This document shows positions 1-7,927 of a stretch of DNA of 51,192 nt, one piece after another. Every line of letters starts with the position of its first letter. Within the stretch, counting starts at the first letter, position 1. The notes below the pieces were generated by a model. That model searched no databases, was not told where the DNA came from, and saw only the letters and a list, made by a program, of their open reading frames with translations. The position numbers and the translations under genes were made by a program. Source of the DNA: an uncultured Acholeplasmatales bacterium (GTDB lineage Bacteria > Bacillota_I > Bacilli_A > Acholeplasmatales > Anaeroplasmataceae); contig CALUXR010000012.1 of assembly GCA_944324795.1 (NCBI GenBank), forward strand, positions 1 through 51,192. The letters run 5' to 3'.

Positions 1-30
1 ATATCTTATTATAAAAATTATTAATTACTA

Positions 31-71
31 AAAACAAAAAAAACTGCTGACAATAATAGTTTGTCAACAGT
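31..71 (-). terminator. Intrinsic terminator after the NERD-domain gene
   Basis: Read on the minus strand, an 11-bp stem (arms at 61-71 and 43-53, one G-U pair, 7-nt loop) is followed by a run of eight T's. It lies just downstream of the stop codon at 94. A second small hairpin (AATGATG/CATCATT) overlaps the stop. Confidence 0.85.
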
Positions 72-93
72 CTGAAATGATGTAAAAACATCA

Positions 94-795
94 TTAATTA
101 TCTATTTTCTTAGTAAAGCTACATTTAGGATAATTAGAACAACCTATAAACTTTCCATATTTTCCGTCTCTTAAAAGTAATGTACCTCCACAACGAGGAC
201 ATATTCCTTTTTTTAAATTTTTTTGGGTTTCTTTTATATTTTTAATATGTTCTTTATTAGATATATTCATTTTATTTTCTAATAAAGTATTATAAATATT
301 ATTTATTTCATCATCTGTTAAATAAGTATTATCATTAAAACATTTTAAATATTTTTTTAATTTTTTTAAATTAATAACATAATTAATATTAAGATTTTTA
401 GCATTATTATTAGTTAATACAATAACAGAATTTATATTATATTTATAATGTAATAATTGATTTAATAAATAAATATGTGATTTATTTTGTTTAATAGGGT
501 TTTTAATTTGATATTTCTTATTATAAAATATTTCAGTCCAATTATCACTAAATTCATTGCCAACTAAAAGACCTTTATAACTTTTAGTTTCTATACAAAA
601 TATACCATTATTTCTAATTTCTATATGATCGATTTGATGAGTATGACCAAAATCATCCATTAATGTTAAATTATTAATTAATTTATGATTGACTTTAAAT
701 ATTAAAGGATTTAATTTTCTTTTTACCTTAAATTCACCAATTTCTCCTTGTAAATTATTTAATGGCTTTTTAAATATTTTCCTTAATAGTCCCAT
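94..795 (-). CDS. NERD-domain protein with C-terminal topoisomerase-type zinc finger
   Basis: 233 residues. The first two thirds match the NERD (nuclease-related) domain, a PD-(D/E)XK-like fold: a GEIGEFKVKRKL start, then QIDHIEI and an IETKSYKG segment supplying the D...E-x-K pattern. The last 35 residues form a C4 zinc ribbon of the topoisomerase I type (CPRCGG...GKFIGCSNYPKC). NERD plus C4 finger is a known combination, thought to act in DNA processing, but its substrate is unknown. The protein is predicted cytoplasmic, with no signal peptide. It is the second gene of an operon: the SIMPL gene ends 5 nt upstream and a strong terminator follows. The family call is solid; the function is inferred. 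Confidence 0.85.
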   Translation of the reverse strand: MGLLRKIFKKPLNNLQGEIGEFKVKRKLNPLIFKVNHKLINNLTLMDDFGHTHQIDHIEIRNNGIFCIETKSYKGLLVGNEFSDNWTEIFYNKKYQIKNPIKQNKSHIYLLNQLLHYKYNINSVIVLTNNNAKNLNINYVINLKKLKKYLKCFNDNTYLTDDEINNIYNTLLENKMNISNKEHIKNIKETQKNLKKGICPRCGGTLLLRDGKYGKFIGCSNYPKCSFTKKIDN

Positions 796-800
796 AATTT

Positions 801-1451
801 TTATTTAATAGAATATATAACAACTACCTGATCAAATATATCTATATCATCAGGTTCAATATCTAAAGATAAATGATTTACACTTAATAAACTCCTTGTT
901 TTAAAAGGGGTTATTTCTAAATTCTTATCATATCTTTCAATTTTTCCATAATTGATATTAATTATTTCTCCTAATTCAATACCTGCAGCCTTAGCTATTG
1001 TTTTAGCCTTGCCTTTAGCATCCTTTACAGCTTCACTTAATGCTTCATTTATTGCTTTAGTTTTATCTTTAACCTCATATTTAATATCAATTTTAGGATT
1101 AATATTACTATTAGCTATTTCTTCTAAAATATTAGAAGTCAATTTATTATCATTATTATATTTAATTTTTAAAACTTCCTTATATTTATAACCAATAAAA
1201 TTCTTCTTATAAATATTATTATCTCTAATTTCTTCAAAATCAGGATCAATTGAAAAATAAGTAGTTTTAACATCAGTTCTAATAAGCCCTAAATTAACTA
1301 AAATATCTTTAATATTATTACTATTAAAACTTAGTTCCTTAACTAATTCATCATAATTTCTATTTTTTCCTTCTAATTCAAACTCTAATATGGTTATATT
1401 TGGTTTAATTGAAATATTAGCTTTTCCTTCTACACTTAATATTTTATCCAT
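801..1451 (-). CDS. SIMPL-domain (DUF541) protein
   Basis: 216 residues matching the SIMPL/DUF541 family. It has the N-terminal SVEGKANISIKPNITILEFELEG pattern, the central IRTDVKTTYFSIDPDFE segment, GYKYKEVLKIKY, and the helical ALSEAVKDAKGKAKTIAKAAGIELG region. Family members are often periplasmic or surface proteins of unclear function; this copy lacks an evident signal peptide, so it may be cytoplasmic. The start is supported by an AGGAGG site 9-10 nt upstream and a well-formed promoter (1472-1500). It is the first gene of a two-gene operon with the NERD gene. Confidence 0.85.
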   Translation of the reverse strand: MDKILSVEGKANISIKPNITILEFELEGKNRNYDELVKELSFNSNNIKDILVNLGLIRTDVKTTYFSIDPDFEEIRDNNIYKKNFIGYKYKEVLKIKYNNDNKLTSNILEEIANSNINPKIDIKYEVKDKTKAINEALSEAVKDAKGKAKTIAKAAGIELGEIININYGKIERYDKNLEITPFKTRSLLSVNHLSLDIEPDDIDIFDQVVVIYSIK

Positions 1452-1471
1452 ATATTTAACCTCCTAGGTCG

Positions 1472-1500
1472 ATTTTAGCATTTTAACATTTATATTTCAA
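1472..1500 (-). promoter_or_regulatory. Sigma-A-type promoter of the SIMPL-NERD operon
   Basis: On the minus strand there is a TTGAAA -35 (1495-1500), a 17-nt spacer and a TAAAAT -10 (1472-1477) preceded by TGC, an extended -10. The -35 lies inside the end of the decayed permease gene, so this promoter may have arisen or been preserved within the scar. Confidence 0.65.
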
Positions 1501-1738
1501 TCTTTTTATTTATAAATGAACCTATTAAATGAAATGTTATTAAATATAAAATAGCTAAACCTAAATTAATTATTAAATTATCATTACTAAAATCTTTTAA
1601 ACTATTTAAAGAATTATCTAACCATAATATATTGAAGCTAAAATTTTCAATTTTAATAATATTATCTAACATACTAAATACTAAACTAATTAATAAAGGA
1701 GTTATTATAATTCCTGCAATGCTACTACCTGATTTTTT
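1490..1738 (-). pseudogene. 3' remnant of an ABC-2 type transporter permease
   Basis: The open frame runs from about 1738, just after a TAA, to the stop at 1490. It encodes a small hydrophobic tail: a GSSIAGIIITPLLISLVF helix, then a loop, then NLGLAILYLITFHLIGSFINKK. This is the usual C-terminus of ABC-2 permeases. A 60-residue ORF starting at the internal ATG (1672) is part of it and is not a separate gene. The N-terminal part and the ATPase partner are absent. With the TetR tail on the other side (2103-2458), this looks like what remains of a TetR-regulated ABC exporter after deletion. Confidence 0.65.
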
Positions 1739-2102
1739 TTAATATATTGCTAATTAAATAATAAAAACTAGCATATGCTATATAAATTATTAATTAATTT
1801 AAAAATCCAAATTTGCAAACGAGAGATAATTGAGGCATAATTTTAACCAGATTTATTGAAAGGAAAAACTATAAAAGCTTTTGTGAACTGGTTAATTTAT
1901 AGTAACTTGGCGGTTGTTTGATGAGCCAGTTCACAAAAGCTTCAAACAACTGCCAACAATGAAAAAGAAACTTAATATTTTGGAACATCTTTAAGAAGAT
2001 TTCCTTGGACAAATACCACTTCTACTGAACTTCAAACTATGATTTCATCCACAGTTCTTGAATGGTATGAGCTAAACACAGAAAAACTAGTGTCAAAAAA
2101 TT
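1739..2102. other. Non-coding scar between two gene remnants
   Basis: No frame of either strand holds a convincing gene. The plus strand shows short open stretches broken by stops, for example a run reading FGTSLRRFPWTNTTSTELQ near 1979-2035 that ends at about 2102. These could be remains of another gene, but I cannot name the family. The striking element is the pair of interleaved inverted repeats at 1875-1954, listed separately. Confidence 0.5.
1875..1954. repeat. Interleaved inverted repeats (pseudoknot-like)
   Basis: Arm A (1875-1891, AAGCTTTTGTGAACTGG) is perfectly complementary to arm A' (1926-1942). Arm B (1909-1921, GGCGGTTGTTTGA) is complementary to arm B' (1942-1954) with one position that would be a G-U pair in RNA. 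The order A-B-A'-B' means the two stems cross, as in an H-type pseudoknot. The function is unknown. It may be a mobile-element end, a recombination site or a structured RNA. Confidence 0.75.
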
Positions 2103-2458
2103 AAAGTTTATTGATTTTATAAAGCCTCTACGATGTCATATGAATTAGATAGTCATTTAGAAAAAACAAAGTTGGAGATAATGGTCTATTATTTTTAAAA
2201 TATATTTATGATAATAAAAAATATTATCAATTATTATATAAAAATGATTTAATTTCTTCTATTATGAATATCTTTGAATATTTAGCTAATAAAAACAAAT
2301 TTGATCCAAAAGCTTCTTATTTAATGGCATTCTTCACTTATGGTTATTTTGGTATTATCTACACTTGGAATAAAAATGATTTTAAAGAAACACCAGAAAA
2401 AATCCTACAATATACAGTTGAAGTTTTATTAGAGGCTCAAAAGAAAGAGAAAAAATAA
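2103..2458 (+). pseudogene. 3' remnant of a TetR/AcrR-family regulator
   Basis: The frame ending at 2458 is open from about 2153 and reads KNKVGDNGLLFLKYIYDNKKYYQLL, then FFTYGYFGIIYTWNKNDFKETPEKI. The YGYFGIIYTWNKNDFKETPE stretch is characteristic of TetR C-terminal ligand-binding domains. The likely continuation upstream (YELDSHLEKTK at 2133-2165) lies in another frame, so there is also a frameshift. The helix-turn-helix N-terminus is missing. The 64-residue ORF beginning at 2264 is only the end of this remnant. Confidence 0.65.
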
Positions 2459-2465
2459 AACTTTA

Positions 2466-2494
2466 TTGTTAAGATGTTATTATAATGTTATAAT
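2466..2494 (+). promoter_or_regulatory. Promoter of the plus-strand secreted-protein island
   Basis: TTGTTA (2466-2471), a 17-nt spacer and TATAAT (2489-2494) preceded by TGT, an extended -10. Transcription would start near 2501, about 100 nt before the likely start codon at 2602. Confidence 0.75.
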
Positions 2495-2529
2495 ATTATC
2501 ACATTAGAAAGCTTATAAAAATGATACAT

Positions 2530-2590
2530 CTAATAAACTTGGTCAATTTATTAGATTATAAAGAGAGGAGAAAGCTTATAGACCATAAGC
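2530..2590 (+). promoter_or_regulatory. Leader hairpins ahead of the secreted-protein gene
   Basis: There are two stems in the 5' leader: CTAATAAA/TTTATTAG (2530-2537 with 2547-2554) and AGCTTAT/ATAAGCT around 2573-2590. A GAGAGGAG Shine-Dalgarno-like stretch lies between them, too far from the ATG at 2602 unless the second hairpin folds. Regulatory use is speculative. Confidence 0.35.
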
Positions 2591-2601
2591 TAATAAAAGA
2601 A

Positions 2602-3072
2602 ATGAAAATATTAAAGAAATGTTTGTTAGTTTTTATGTTTTTATGTGTTTCAATTACCTTATTTTCATTTGCTAATGAGGAAATTAATAATGCTTATGCT
2701 AATGAAAATGAATTAGTAATTGATGATGGGACAGTTAAAGTTTTTTCTTATGATAATGCTATGTTTTATAATTTAATTGATGAAGATAATAATTATGGTT
2801 ATAGAATTATATTTGATGGTTATTTAGAAACATTTATTGAAATGACACTAGAAACCAAGCTTTTAAGAGGAATATTAGATGATAAATCTTTTAGTGTTCA
2901 ATTAGAAACAGTTACTTTAGAATTATTAATAAATAAATGTGAAGAAAATAAGATAGCTGATGATAATCCTTTATGGTGGAACTTATATGAAATAAGAGAT
3001 GATTTCTATAAAAAAACTATAGGCCTAGTATCATACCTACAAGCTCTAACTATGTTTCTGATTATGAATTAG
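2602..3072 (+). CDS. N-terminal part of a frameshifted secreted protein
   Basis: The start at 2602 is preferred over the in-frame ATG at 2521 because it gives a clean signal peptide (MKILKKCLLVFMFLCVSITLFSFA, cleavage near ANE/AYA). The mature part is acidic, with no family I recognise. The coding sense breaks at the A7 tract at 3010-3016: after FYKK this frame gives an unlike tail and stops at 3072. The frame of the next ORF reads KNYRPSIIPTSSNYVSDYELERM straight on from that tract, so one extra A would restore a single protein of about 740 residues with 3078-4778. It may be a real decay, phase variation, or an assembly/sequencing error. Confidence 0.7.
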   Translation: MKILKKCLLVFMFLCVSITLFSFANEEINNAYANENELVIDDGTVKVFSYDNAMFYNLIDEDNNYGYRIIFDGYLETFIEMTLETKLLRGILDDKSFSVQLETVTLELLINKCEENKIADDNPLWWNLYEIRDDFYKKTIGLVSYLQALTMFLIMN

Positions 3073-3077
3073 AAAGA

Positions 3078-4778
3078 ATGACATCTACAGATTATTATTT
3101 AGATAATTATGAATTACAAAGATATGGTGGTAAAACTGCTAAAAAATATGAAGAAGGTATAGTAAATATTATTCCTAAAGCTTGGTTCTTTGATGTTGGC
3201 GAACACATTTATTACGGAACAGAATACATAATATATGCTGATACAATTGTTATTAATGAAGATACAATGTGGAAAAATACTTATTGGAAAACAGAGGTAT
3301 ATGTTTTTGATATTGATAGAACTAAAATAGGATCATCTCAAGTAGCAAATGACAATCCAGCTGATGATACAATAAGAGTTAATGATGGTTATAATATAAT
3401 TATTGATGTGGCAATAAGAAATGTTTATTACGGGCTAGATTATGATAAATCAACATTGTTTTATAATAGTGATAATTTAGATAAAACAAAAGAACAAATT
3501 GTCGTAAATGGTTATGCAATAGATAAAATAGACATCTATCCTGATAGACCTAGTCCTATATTTTTAAATATACAAAACTTATATGCCTCTATTGATACAC
3601 CAAATATAGACAGCGATGATGTTTATATACATGACTTGTACTATAAACTAAATAATAAAATTAATGACTACTCAGATAAAGGAAATTCTGAATCCACAGG
3701 AATTGATTACGTAGGGTATGTTAGTGAAGAGGTCGCCTTAACAGCTTTAGGTGCTGTTTTAGGAAAATATGGGATAATTTTAGATATTCTTAATATAGTT
3801 GGCGAAGGATTTAAATATATTATCCCAAAGGATGAAGAGAAACCTACTTTTGTTTCTTACGAAACTACAAAGGTAATAAGTCAGGGAACAAAGTTTAATA
3901 AAACGGCTTTAATGAGTTTGCCATATAATATAGATTCTTTAATAGATAATCAAATATATGATTATTCATATAGACTCGGTATTAAAGTTAATGACAATTT
4001 CCCAAATAATCCTTTAATGTTGAATCAAAAAATATTATTTACTTCTGCTTTTCATGTTCAATTATATGATGTAAATAGGAATTTGCTAAACAACGGCGAA
4101 CATAATTATAAGTTTAATGATAATTCTTATATATTAGATACCAATACTCACGAAAACATAAAAACATTACCATATAATGCCAATATATTAGCTAATGATT
4201 ATTTAGACAGTGCAATGTTTAGAGCTCATACATCTGGTATAAATATTATTAGGACTGCCTCAAATACTTTTGTTATGATAGCTGATATTTATGGAAGGGT
4301 AATTGCTAATTCTAAAAATCCTTATGGTAATTCAGAATATGTAATAGCTAATTTAGAAGAAGGAAATTTATATTACGCTATAACTGGTTATAATAATCAA
4401 AATAAGACCGGAAGCTATAGTTTAAGTTATTATAATACCCCTTCTACTGTATCGCCTAACTCTAGTATGACTATTACAAATTACAATGATACAATGTCAC
4501 GGATTTATAAATACACACCAGGAAGTATTCCTTGTAAACTTAACGTATTTACTAATTCATATCAAGATACAAATATTGCTATATATAATTCTAAAGGCCA
4601 ATTTATAGCTGGTAATGATGATGCATATTATGATCCTGATGAGGATAATTCAGACTACAATGCTGGATGCAAAATAGGATTAATGACATCTGAAACTTAC
4701 TACATAATTATTAATAGTATAACAAGAAGTACCTTAAATTATAAAATAGAAATAGTGGTGAATGAATCGTATGATTAA
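3078..4778 (+). CDS. C-terminal part of the frameshifted secreted protein, with PPC-like domains
   Basis: 566 residues from the listed ATG, but the frame is open from 3012 and sense continues upstream, so this ATG is probably not a true start. The sequence is Tyr/Asn/Asp-rich and typical of an extracellular protein. Two C-terminal regions resemble bacterial pre-peptidase C-terminal (PPC) beta-sandwich domains: FVMIADIYGRVIANSKNPYG...YYAITGYN and CKLNVFTNSYQDTNIAIYN...GNDDAYYDPDEDNSDYNAGC...YYIIIN. The latter has an acidic loop that could bind calcium. Without upstream restoration it has no signal peptide. It overlaps the following lipoprotein gene by a few bases, so the two are co-transcribed. 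The overall family is unrecognised. Confidence 0.7.
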   Translation: MTSTDYYLDNYELQRYGGKTAKKYEEGIVNIIPKAWFFDVGEHIYYGTEYIIYADTIVINEDTMWKNTYWKTEVYVFDIDRTKIGSSQVANDNPADDTIRVNDGYNIIIDVAIRNVYYGLDYDKSTLFYNSDNLDKTKEQIVVNGYAIDKIDIYPDRPSPIFLNIQNLYASIDTPNIDSDDVYIHDLYYKLNNKINDYSDKGNSESTGIDYVGYVSEEVALTALGAVLGKYGIILDILNIVGEGFKYIIPKDEEKPTFVSYETTKVISQGTKFNKTALMSLPYNIDSLIDNQIYDYSYRLGIKVNDNFPNNPLMLNQKILFTSAFHVQLYDVNRNLLNNGEHNYKFNDNSYILDTNTHENIKTLPYNANILANDYLDSAMFRAHTSGINIIRTASNTFVMIADIYGRVIANSKNPYGNSEYVIANLEEGNLYYAITGYNNQNKTGSYSLSYYNTPSTVSPNSSMTITNYNDTMSRIYKYTPGSIPCKLNVFTNSYQDTNIAIYNSKGQFIAGNDDAYYDPDEDNSDYNAGCKIGLMTSETYYIIINSITRSTLNYKIEIVVNESYD

Positions 4779-6408
4779 AAAAATTAGTTTTATAATCTTA
4801 TCATTAGTATTAATTAGTCTTATGATAGTATCATGTAAAGAAAAAGAGGTTATTTATAATATTGGTGATGAGGTTACAATTGATGGAATTAAATATAAGT
4901 TATATTCAACTAGTGAACTCGGCACTGGTGTTAGTTATTATGGGGAAAATCATGTATCGGTTAGATATTATAATCCTGATGGTACTTTAAAAAATATTAA
5001 TGAAGAAGATATTTATAAAAAGAATGATGATAGGGTTGGCTATTTACATAAATTTTATTATTATGATATGCTAAATTTAGATAAATATCCTGATTTAACG
5101 GTTGATTTAATTCAAAATGAATATCGAGATAAAAACATACACTTAGAGCCTTTTTATTTTAGTTATGAAGAAACCGATATTGATACTATTACTGAACAGA
5201 ACAATATGGCTTCATTATATCCAAGTCAATTTTTATATGTTGATGATAATGGTTTAGCTCAAAACGGCAATTATTTCTTCTCTACTAATTTAATTTATGA
5301 TTCTCTATGCCAAGATGAAGCATATTGGGCTGTTGTAGGATATAATTATGATGATGTTAAAGAAGATACTTTAATTTTACATAGAATTGGTGATTATCAA
5401 ATAGTAGCTATAGCTTATAAAGCTTTAGAAGGGGCTCCGATGAAAACTTTAACTGTTGAAGCTCCTACTGATGAGGACTTAAAAGAGGATAAAGATGGTA
5501 ATTATTCATATATTCCTGTTTTATACTATCCTTATGCTATATCAAATTGCCCCAATTTAGTATCTATATCAACATTTAATGGCTATTTTATGCCACTTAG
5601 TATTTCTAACATTCCAAAGATAATAGATCTTAATTTAGCAGCAAAAGAAGGTAGTTGTGGCGATAATGGTTTTTTTGCCTTAGATGCTGCATTTTACGAT
5701 TTAACAATCAAAAATTTGAAAGTTAATTTTCTAGAATCTGTAAGTATGTTAGATTCTAAATTAGCCCCTAATGATTATTTTAATAACGAGTTTAATTGTG
5801 GTTTAGGAGGGTGTTACAATTCTATATTTACAGATTGCAAAATAAATAGTTTTAAAGCATTAAATATTACTTATGAAAGTAGTGGTAATGATTTATACTT
5901 TTTTGACGGCAATCTAGTTGCAATATCATATCTAAATAAAGAACAAGTTATAATTAATAGTATTACTCCTACTTTAATAAATTTTAAATATCTACATGAT
6001 AAAGTGATTCATTATCAAATTTATGCTCATAATTTACCACTTATAAAAGATGGGGTATGTTATAATCCGTATAATACATATATTCAAGCTAACTTAAAAA
6101 ACCAATACCTATTCACAAAAAATCCATCTTTTTTAGTCGTTTTACCAACAATATATCATAGAGGTGGTGAAAATAACATTTATAGAATTCTTGAATCTAA
6201 TTATTATTGTGAAGATGGTTATATAAAATTAAAAATAACTGGTCTTTTTGTAAAAATACAAAAGTGTGAACTCTATCGAAATAATGATATTAACTGTGTC
6301 CATAGAATTCCTGCCGTTACAGATATTGTTCTAACAGTTTGTGAAATTAATGATGATTGTACTTACGTTGTTGATGATGGCATTGTAATATATGATCCTG
6401 CTAAATAG
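4771..6408 (+). CDS. Predicted lipoprotein of unknown function
   Basis: The start at 4771 (MIKKISFII) is chosen because GGTGA lies 9 nt upstream; an in-frame ATG at 4762 is the alternative. The lipobox I-V-S-C gives a lipidated Cys at residue 22. The mature part begins with a small domain (YNIGDEVTIDGIKYKLYS). Further on there are short repeated beta-strand units (NLVSISTF, SISNIPKIIDLNL, YDLTIKNLKVNFLESVSML) that recall BspA-type leucine-rich surface proteins, but not clearly enough to name it. There are several Cys in the C-terminal half. It overlaps the preceding gene, and a bidirectional terminator follows at once. Confidence 0.75.
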   Translation: MIKKISFIILSLVLISLMIVSCKEKEVIYNIGDEVTIDGIKYKLYSTSELGTGVSYYGENHVSVRYYNPDGTLKNINEEDIYKKNDDRVGYLHKFYYYDMLNLDKYPDLTVDLIQNEYRDKNIHLEPFYFSYEETDIDTITEQNNMASLYPSQFLYVDDNGLAQNGNYFFSTNLIYDSLCQDEAYWAVVGYNYDDVKEDTLILHRIGDYQIVAIAYKALEGAPMKTLTVEAPTDEDLKEDKDGNYSYIPVLYYPYAISNCPNLVSISTFNGYFMPLSISNIPKIIDLNLAAKEGSCGDNGFFALDAAFYDLTIKNLKVNFLESVSMLDSKLAPNDYFNNEFNCGLGGCYNSIFTDCKINSFKALNITYESSGNDLYFFDGNLVAISYLNKEQVIINSITPTLINFKYLHDKVIHYQIYAHNLPLIKDGVCYNPYNTYIQANLKNQYLFTKNPSFLVVLPTIYHRGGENNIYRILESNYYCEDGYIKLKITGLFVKIQKCELYRNNDINCVHRIPAVTDIVLTVCEINDDCTYVVDDGIVIYDPAK

Positions 6409-6410
6409 TA

Positions 6411-6442
6411 AAAAGCCCTAGACTAAATAGTTTAGGGCTTTT
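6411..6442. terminator. Bidirectional intrinsic terminator
   Basis: A stem of up to 14 bp (AAAAGCCCTAGACT / AGTTTAGGGCTTTT, one G-U pair) around an AAAT loop, A-rich on the left and T-rich on the right. It sits between convergent genes ending at 6408 (+) and 6444 (-), so it can serve both. Confidence 0.9.
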
Positions 6443-6443
6443 C

Positions 6444-6770
6444 TTATTCTATAACTTCTTCTAAAAATATTTTATTTTTAAAAGAACCATTTGTATTTCT
6501 TTTTTTATTACATGCATCAATTAAATCTTCATCTGTAAAGCCATAATAATTAGCATTACATTTAATTAATTCTAGCATATCAGCAAGTTCGTTTATTTTT
6601 TCTTCTTTTGTTTTTGCTGATATAAATTCATTATATTCTTCGAGTAATTTTAATTCTAATTCTTTTTTATATTCTAAATTATTTAAAATGTGAAATTTAG
6701 CTTTATTACCACTTTTTTCAATAATATTTATGATATTATCTCTAACTAATTTATTATATATTTTCCTCAT
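6444..6770 (-). CDS. MazG-like nucleoside triphosphate pyrophosphohydrolase
   Basis: 108 residues. The opening IYNKLVRDNIINIIEKSG and the EEYNEF...KINELADMLELI helices match the small all-alpha NTP pyrophosphatases of the MazG / phosphoribosyl-ATP pyrophosphohydrolase-like group. The E-x2-E and E-x2-D residues that bind magnesium are visible (LEEYNEF; NELADMLE). Members are thought to clear non-canonical nucleotides. It overlaps the stop of the upstream lipoprotein gene by one base (TAATG), so the two are translationally linked. The exact substrate cannot be read from sequence. Confidence 0.8.
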   Translation of the reverse strand: MRKIYNKLVRDNIINIIEKSGNKAKFHILNNLEYKKELELKLLEEYNEFISAKTKEEKINELADMLELIKCNANYYGFTDEDLIDACNKKRNTNGSFKNKIFLEEVIE

Positions 6771-7849
6771 TAAAATTGACTTTCTAAAATATTTAAATAA
6801 TTTGATTTTTCACTATCTGATAAAACTTTAACATCTACATCAACATTATATTCTACACCGATTTTTAAACTTATTGAAAAATCTTTAACATAGCCTGCAA
6901 CTCTAGCTATTGTATCTTCTGGTGTTTCAGATGCATTAGATGATACAGCACCACTAATCACAAGTATTGTAGCAAGTAATTTTGAATCTGTAATCTTAAC
7001 TATTTCTAATTCTTTAACATAACCATAATTTAAACTAATTTTAGCATTTAAATTAATTTTATAATCTTCAGGTGATGAATAATCTAACCCACTTAATTTT
7101 AAGATATCATTAACAGATATATTTAAATTTAAAGTAAAATCATCTTTATTAATATTATTTAATTTAATACTTGAATTAGGGAAATTAGTTTTAAATTCAT
7201 TTAATAATTGAGCTATATCTAAATTTTCTAAATCTGATAAATCAGGTAAACTAGGTGTTGATGGTGCAACTCCTAAACTACCACCTGGCCACGCACTATC
7301 AGCCATACCGCTTTGAATCATAAGTATTAGGGTAGGTAAATCAATTTTACCTTTAGCAGCTTGGTCTGCTTCATCTGTCATCTTTAAACTATAATCTAAA
7401 TAGATATTTTCATCTGCATCTTCTTTTACACCATAATAATAGGCATTAGCATCTAAAGACATAACATAACTTTTATCTTCTACTGCGCTCATATCAAAAT
7501 CAACATTACCAGATAAACCTACTTCTTTATCATAAGCTATACTAGCTAAAGCACTTAATTTAAATTCTTTTGGTAAATTTGCTTCTTCTTGAGGTACATC
7601 AGCAAAACTAATATTGAACGCTCCTTCAATTTTACCTTTAACAGCTACTATTTCTTCTTTTTCTTTTTGTCCTAATGCTTCTAATACTTTAGAGATTTGA
7701 CTAACATCTTCTGTTTCTTCTAAAACGATTTTTTCTTCTTCCCCATTACTATTAGTATATGTAAGAGAAACATCATCATTATTATCATTACATGAAGCTA
7801 ATGTAAAAGTAAGCAATAATGAACTAATTAAGTATAATATTTTTTTCAT
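6770..7849 (-). CDS. Predicted lipoprotein of unknown function
   Basis: 359 residues with a signal peptide and an L-A-S-C lipobox, giving a lipidated Cys20. The mature N-terminus is Asn/Asp-rich, followed by an acidic region and then alternating beta-strand-like stretches (KLSALASIAYDKEVGLSGNVDFDMSAV; INLNAKISLNYGYVKELEIVK; FSISLKIGVEYNVDVDVKVL). The overall look resembles outer-face lipoproteins that fold as long beta sheets. No family is recognised. AGGAGG precedes the start and an extended -10 promoter lies at 7871-7879. It is the first gene of a two-gene operon with the MazG-like gene. Confidence 0.75.
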   Translation of the reverse strand: MKKILYLISSLLLTFTLASCNDNNDDVSLTYTNSNGEEEKIVLEETEDVSQISKVLEALGQKEKEEIVAVKGKIEGAFNISFADVPQEEANLPKEFKLSALASIAYDKEVGLSGNVDFDMSAVEDKSYVMSLDANAYYYGVKEDADENIYLDYSLKMTDEADQAAKGKIDLPTLILMIQSGMADSAWPGGSLGVAPSTPSLPDLSDLENLDIAQLLNEFKTNFPNSSIKLNNINKDDFTLNLNISVNDILKLSGLDYSSPEDYKINLNAKISLNYGYVKELEIVKITDSKLLATILVISGAVSSNASETPEDTIARVAGYVKDFSISLKIGVEYNVDVDVKVLSDSEKSNYLNILESQF

Positions 7850-7870
7850 CTTTTATTACCTCCTTAGCCT

Positions 7871-7879
7871 ATTATAACA
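7871..7879 (-). promoter_or_regulatory. Extended -10 promoter of the lipoprotein-MazG operon
   Basis: On the minus strand TGTTATAAT lies about 20 nt upstream of the start at 7849; the -35 is weak. A short A/T-only hairpin between here and the yhaN-like stop (7928) may act as a weak terminator. Confidence 0.55.
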
Positions 7880-7927
7880 TAATAAATCTAAAATAAAAGC
7901 CTTTTTATTTATCAGTTTTTGATATAA

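Noticed and set aside
1490-1672. A stand-alone 60-residue membrane protein.
   Set aside because: The frame continues upstream to 1738 with ABC-2 permease-like sequence, so it is the tail of a decayed gene.
3009-3017. Programmed -1 ribosomal frameshift on a classical slippery heptamer.
   Set aside because: In the zero frame the site reads T AAA AAA C, so the first codon would re-pair on TAA after slipping. It does not fit X-XXY-YYZ, so indel or phase variation is preferred.
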